From a candidate division Zixibacteria bacterium SM23_81 (lineage in GTDB: Bacteria > SM23-81): a stretch of 64,000 bases of DNA. This document shows positions 61,331-64,000 of the stretch, in pieces. Made by a program: the position numbers and the translations under genes. Every line of letters begins with the position of its first letter. The stretch's first letter is position 1. The stretch is taken from positions 62,001-126,000 of the forward strand of contig LJUY01000001.1 of assembly GCA_001304015.1 (NCBI GenBank), given 5' to 3'. The notes beneath the pieces were generated by a model. It worked only from the letters and a program-made list of their open reading frames with translations. It did not search any database and was not told where the DNA came from.

Positions 61331-64000
61331 CTATATCTTCTTGACAGTAGAAAGCAGGTTGCCATCCAGATCACGAAACTCGCCATCCTCGGGCAGATAG
61401 ACCTCGAAGCGCTTGTCCTGGCCGTTCCAGAACAACACCGCCCCGTTTTGCTTGTCCTCAGGCACCTCCTCAGCGACTCGGTCGATGATGGCCGCTCTGG
61501 ATTCCTTATTGTAGAGCACATAAGGGGGGTCGTTGCCACCGACGCTGGTCAGCTTGCCGGTGCAGTAGATATTTCCAACGACGTGGAGCTCTTGTGTAGG
61601 CACCATCGTCCCGATGCCCACCTTGCCGGTTGAAAAATCGCCGTATATCAACACATCGCTGTTATCTTTGTCATTGGCGATGTAAAGCTTGTTGGAGCCG
61701 GTCTCATAATATCCTGCCTTATGGCCGACAAAGACATTGCCCGTGCCCGTAATGTTGGAATAGCCCGCATGTCGTCCCAGGAATGTGTTGTCAGAGCCGG
61801 TGGTATTTTTATAGCCGGAGGCGGAGCCCAGGAATGTGTTGTCAGAACCCTCGGTGTTGGAATAGCCTGCGGCCTGCCCCAGGTATGTGTTGGAACCGCC
61901 GGTGCTATTGCTGTAGCCCGCACGCCGTCCCACAAAAACGTTGTCCCCGCCTTGGTTGTTCAACCCGGCAGAGGCTCCCACAAAAGTCGCATACCCTCCT
62001 GTATTATTCCCCCCGGCACCGGCGCCAACGAACACGTTCTGTGAGCCCTCGGTGGAAAGCACAGTACTGCCGCCGATCTTATAGAGAGAATCGGTGTTGA
62101 CATCTCCGTCGACATCGAGCATGGCAGAAGGACTGGTGGTCCCGATGCCCACCTGGCCGGTTGAAAAATCGCCGTAGATTAAAACGTCGCTTGCTCCTGA
62201 ACCATTGGCGATATAAAGCTTGTCTGAATCCGTCTCATTGTATCCAGCCTGAAAGCCGAGAAAGACATTGCCCTGGCCGGTGGTGTTTTCATGGCCGGCC
62301 TTATACCCGACGAATGTGTTTTCATCGCCTGTTTCGTTCCGGTAGCCGGCATCACTTCCAACGAATGTGTTGTAATACCCTTCGGCGTTGTAGATGCCTG
62401 CGGCGGTTCCCAGGAACGTGTTGCTGTTGCCTGTCTCGTTATTGTGGCCAGCGGACATTCCTACAAATGTGTTCGAATGAGCCGTGGTATTGTTGCAGCC
62501 AGCTTTATTTCCCAGAAATGTATTGTATTGTCCTGTCGTGTTGGCGAAACCTGTGTACAATCCTACGAATGTATTGAAACTGGCCCCGATGTTGTTGTAG
62601 CCTGCATACCCTCCAACGAACGTGTTTTCATTGCCTGTTTCATTCGAGTATCCCGAATATGGTCCTAAAAGGGTATTGTCGTTTCCGACAGTATTGGAGT
62701 ATCCTGCCTTATACCCTACGAAGGCGTTTTCATCACCTGTTTCATTCGAGTAGCCGGCATCACTTCCAACGAATGTGTTGTAATACCCTTCGGTGTTATA
62801 GAGACCTGCAGCGGTTCCCAAGAATGTATTGCTGTAACCGGTCTCATTACTGTGTCCAGCAGACATTCCTATAAATGTGTTGGAATGGGCTGTGGTATTG
62901 TCATGACCGGCGTTATTGCCCACAAATGTGTTGTATTCACCTGTGGTATTATCGAAGCCGGTATATGATCCAACGAATGTGTTGGAACTGGCCCCGATGT
63001 TGTGCAAGCCGGCAGCCCTTCCCACGAATGTGTTGTAATCGCCTTCGGTATTGTCTGAGCCGGCGGCACATCCTATGAAAACGTTGTTGCTACCCTGGTT
63101 GGTTTTTCCAGTCTGATATCCTATGAAGGTTCCATAGCTTCCAGTATTATTTAGCCCAGCGTCAACACCTGCAAAGACATTCTGTGTGCCCGGGGCGGAG
63201 AGCACCGGATTTCCACCTATTGTATAAAGGGAATCCGTATTGACATCTCCATTGACATCGAGCCTGGCCGAGGGGCTGGAGGTTCCAATGCCCACATTGC
63301 CATCTTGCTGAACGACAAAATCTGCCTCCCAGGAGCTGCCCCCATTCTCACTGGTAGCAACCGTAAAGATATTGTTGGAACCGGCACCGTCGGTGAACAT
63401 CAACATCTGCCGTTGAGTGCCGTCGTTACTGCCGATACCAATACCACCATAATCGATGTAATCTTTCCAACCCCCGCCACTATATGGAGTCACCTCCTGA
63501 ATCTCATATTTGGCCGCTCCGCTACCCATCCTCAAGGCCCCCTTGACTTGCAGTTTCGCCTGCGGGCTGGCCGTCCCGATGCCCACATTACCGGAAACGG
63601 CCGAATACATGTTGCTTCCCGCAATCGTCCAGTCCCCGTCGCTGGCGGCAGTAGCACTTCGGGCATACTCGGCCGTATCGGCCCCTGTGGCTCGAAAGGC
63701 ATAGCCCGCAGCAACAATGCGCTGTCTTGGCTCTAGCTCGGGATCGCTCTCTACCTGAACTCCCAACCAACGTGACACCCCGTTAAACACCGTGTCCGAA
63801 ATGGCGTTCACCCGACCCAGAAGGACGTTGAACAGTCCGTGGTCCACCTCAACTGCAGGCTGAGTCTCAGACCATACCTGAGTACCTCCGGTTGAGTCAG
63901 TATAGATGGTAAAGGTCATGTCAACGGTGGTGTCCAACGCCACGCCGTACTCGTCTGTGAGTATGCCCTGGTAGTTAATCATACCAGGCACATCTGCCAG
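61331..64000 (-). CDS. Large repeat-rich secreted protein, 5' end beyond the window
   Basis: The frame is open to the right edge, so the signal peptide is missing; about 890 residues are visible. It begins with the same N-terminal domain as the next gene (GMINYQGILTDEYGVALD, FNVLLGRVNAISDTVF), followed by VGIGTASPQAKLQV-type segments. It then has about 18 repeats of 17 residues in a first array (about 62219-63155) and about seven in a second (about 61690-62041), each NTFVGxxAGxxNxTGxx. Between arrays lies LYIANGSGASDVLIYGDF. The last 90 residues form a distinct domain (GGNDPPYVLYNKESRAAIID, WNGQDKRFEVYLPEDG). It has no recognisable outer-membrane anchor. Confidence 0.88.
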   Translation of the reverse strand: MADVPGMINYQGILTDEYGVALDTTVDMTFTIYTDSTGGTQVWSETQPAVEVDHGLFNVLLGRVNAISDTVFNGVSRWLGVQVESDPELEPRQRIVAAGYAFRATGADTAEYARSATAASDGDWTIAGSNMYSAVSGNVGIGTASPQAKLQVKGALRMGSGAAKYEIQEVTPYSGGGWKDYIDYGGIGIGSNDGTQRQMLMFTDGAGSNNIFTVATSENGGSSWEADFVVQQDGNVGIGTSSPSARLDVNGDVNTDSLYTIGGNPVLSAPGTQNVFAGVDAGLNNTGSYGTFIGYQTGKTNQGSNNVFIGCAAGSDNTEGDYNTFVGRAAGLHNIGASSNTFVGSYTGFDNTTGEYNTFVGNNAGHDNTTAHSNTFIGMSAGHSNETGYSNTFLGTAAGLYNTEGYYNTFVGSDAGYSNETGDENAFVGYKAGYSNTVGNDNTLLGPYSGYSNETGNENTFVGGYAGYNNIGASFNTFVGLYTGFANTTGQYNTFLGNKAGCNNTTAHSNTFVGMSAGHNNETGNSNTFLGTAAGIYNAEGYYNTFVGSDAGYRNETGDENTFVGYKAGHENTTGQGNVFLGFQAGYNETDSDKLYIANGSGASDVLIYGDFSTGQVGIGTTSPSAMLDVDGDVNTDSLYKIGGSTVLSTEGSQNVFVGAGAGGNNTGGYATFVGASAGLNNQGGDNVFVGRRAGYSNSTGGSNTYLGQAAGYSNTEGSDNTFLGSASGYKNTTGSDNTFLGRHAGYSNITGTGNVFVGHKAGYYETGSNKLYIANDKDNSDVLIYGDFSTGKVGIGTMVPTQELHVVGNIYCTGKLTSVGGNDPPYVLYNKESRAAIIDRVAEEVPEDKQNGAVLFWNGQDKRFEVYLPEDGEFRDLDGNLLSTVKKI
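62219..63034 (-). repeat. In-frame 408-bp tandem duplication inside the surface-protein gene
   Basis: Two adjacent blocks, 62627-63034 and 62219-62626, each encode eight 17-residue units and align unit for unit: xAGxxNIGAS, xTGFxNTTGxY, NxAGxxNTTAHS, MSAGHxNETGxS, TAAGxYNxEGYY, SDAGYxNETGDE, YKAGxxNT and a final variable unit. Divergence is moderate, so the event is not recent. Confidence 0.85.

Noticed and set aside
62219-63155. Regular repeats that could suggest a CRISPR array
   Set aside because: The period is 51 bases, repeats and spacers are not separable, the frame stays open throughout, and the units encode the NTFVGxxAG pattern.

Overview
The window is a 64 kb chromosome segment from a bacterium with an outer membrane. 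It carries a near-complete lipid A/Kdo gene set, BamA, a Skp/OmpH homologue, a BtuB-type TonB receptor and MlaE/MlaF homologues. The fused lpxC-fabZ gene, large signal-peptide proteins with YadA-head-like repeats, and the mixture of Gram-negative envelope genes with DUF116, SpoIID and PASTA proteins suggest an FCB-type lineage, such as one of the deep-branching candidate phyla near Bacteroidetes/Chlorobi. This placement rests on gene content only. Promoters are conventional: several TTGACA boxes lie 16-17 bases from good -10 boxes.

Layout of the + strand (1-56.7 kb): (i) 1-11.2 kb, informational and envelope genes: dnaB (partial), mlaE, mlaF, radA, a flavin reductase, tgt, yajC, fmt, DUF116, rsmB, a PASTA protein and rseP. 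(ii) 11.2-16.7 kb, an aminotransferase, a glycogen-debranching enzyme and a SpoIID-like lipoprotein. (iii) 16.7-21.6 kb, a zinc-ribbon mini-protein, a fused radical SAM protein, rng and rplU. (iv) 21.6-33.2 kb, outer-membrane biogenesis: bamA, skp, lpxD, lpxC-fabZ, lpxA, then (after a terminator and a new promoter) a Gfo/Idh oxidoreductase, lpxB, a DUF374 acyltransferase, waaA and lpxK, with ilvC attached at the end. (v) 34.3-38.9 kb, iorB, a homoserine dehydrogenase, an aldehyde dehydrogenase, an unrecognised conserved-looking protein and a TPR lipoprotein. (vi) 39.0-42.1 kb, a complete regulatory unit: promoter, cobalamin riboswitch, terminator, ECF S component and BtuB-like receptor. (vii) 42.1-56.7 kb, a murein-peptide endopeptidase, an HNH protein, trpS, scpA, scpB, rluB, cmk, plsC, rpsA, a Na/Pi symporter, a tandem Usp protein, asnS and leuS.

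From 56.7 kb the coding strand switches at a bidirectional terminator. The - strand carries a membrane-anchored TPR protein, tRNA-Arg(CCU), a small lipoprotein, a 46-codon relic of a larger structural protein, and two large secreted proteins built from 17-residue and about 14-residue beta-roll repeats. This last part is the accessory region. It holds a duplicated 41-bp terminator element with homologous flanks and an exact in-frame 408-bp tandem duplication.

The most unusual observations are: rluB has no ATG/GTG/TTG start that would include its S4 domain, and ACG with a good Shine-Dalgarno sequence is the best candidate; the relic gene and its terminator repeat beside the surface-protein genes; the higher-order repeat structure; and an unassigned dehydrogenase gene set at 34-38 kb. 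I found no CRISPR array, insertion sequence, prophage or recognisable defence system.
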